Shown one piece after another: positions 63,889-64,000 of a stretch of 64,000 nucleotides of DNA. The translations under genes and the position numbers were made by a program. The stretch covers positions 2,960,545 to 3,024,544 of the forward strand of contig NZ_CP026692.1 in assembly GCF_002949795.1 (NCBI RefSeq). Reading direction: 5' to 3'. This DNA is from Nostoc sp. 'Lobaria pulmonaria (5183) cyanobiont'. Lineage in GTDB: Bacteria > Cyanobacteriota > Cyanobacteriia > Cyanobacteriales > Nostocaceae. Within the stretch, counting starts at the first letter, position 1, and every line of letters begins with the position of its first letter. The notes beneath the pieces are model-generated. The model did no database searches. It was not told the DNA's origin and worked only from the letters and a program-made list of their open reading frames with translations.

Positions 63889-64000
63889 ATGAAGCGTTTT
63901 CAACTAATGTCGAGCGTTGCAGGTATCAGCTTGCTAGCTTTGGTAGGCTGCAACAGTCCCGAACAACCTACTACCCAAACTACCCCAGCAGTGACTCCTA
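63889..64000 (+). CDS. Lipoprotein, N-terminus only (cut by window end)
   Basis: ATG 63889 follows CGAGGAG with good spacing. The first 37 codons give a lipoprotein signal: MKRFQLMSSVAGISLLALVG then Cys (lipobox LVGC), followed by a Thr/Pro/Gln-rich linker. The product is a membrane-anchored, exported lipoprotein; its domain lies outside the window. A solute-binding or Thr/Pro-linker redox protein is possible but not shown. Confidence 0.8.
   Translation, partial: MKRFQLMSSVAGISLLALVGCNSPEQPTTQTTPAVTP

Overview
The window is chromosomal-looking DNA from a filamentous, Nostoc-like cyanobacterium. HIP1 octamers (GCGATCGC) recur throughout, heptanucleotide tandem repeats of the Nostocales type fill many gaps, and several proteins belong to families I know mainly or only from cyanobacteria (PedR, PcxA, DUF3119, DUF3086, DUF3134, DUF6391, DUF2330). 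No rRNA, tRNA or CRISPR array was seen.

Layout. 1-6985 is an accessory, decaying region: a broken transposase, two facing clusters of small unknown genes (one with DUF5674), a frameshifted ISAs1-type transposase, a 182-bp MITE with an 8-bp target duplication, and gene remnants (phosphoglycerate mutase, thermonuclease). 6986-10666 (minus) holds a possible redox group: a ferric-reductase/MsrQ-like haem membrane protein, a seven-bladed WD40 secreted protein and an animal-type haem peroxidase. After a dead ISAzo13 transposase come core genes: aroH, sppA, an MlaE-type lipid permease, DUF3119, DUF3086 and plsY.

17951-28770 (minus) is the most notable block: a type IV secretion-like cluster in the order VirB2-like pilin, VirB3-like, VirB4 ATPase, VirB5-like, VirB6-like, two VirB8-like paralogues, VirB10-like and a VirB9/TraK-like protein. 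No VirD4, relaxase or VirB11 is visible. 29328-39135 contains a seven-repeat GloVer secreted protein, a long structured intergenic region, DUF3134, mltA, pcxA, an AddB-like P-loop protein with an in-frame repeat insertion, and a repeat protein split over two overlapping frames.

39463-46275 (minus) is a complete stressosome-type operon, rsbR-rsbS-rsbT-rsbX-like phosphatase, that runs directly into two hybrid histidine kinases. The first kinase carries an RsbT-like ATPase domain at its N-terminus, so stress sensing may feed a phosphorelay instead of a sigma factor. Another GAF histidine kinase, msrA and a Ser/Thr kinase follow. At 51241-53041 a HigB-type toxin is coupled to an unusual antitoxin made of two HigA-type DNA-binding domains plus an ImmA/IrrE metallopeptidase; its 3' end overlaps the convergent rfbB. 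The right end has rfbB and a glycosyltransferase, pedR, a PfkB sugar kinase, a CFA-synthase-like methyltransferase, a polysaccharide deacetylase, an RnfD-like membrane protein with a DUF2330 partner, a PepSY-type membrane protein and the start of a lipoprotein cut by the window edge.
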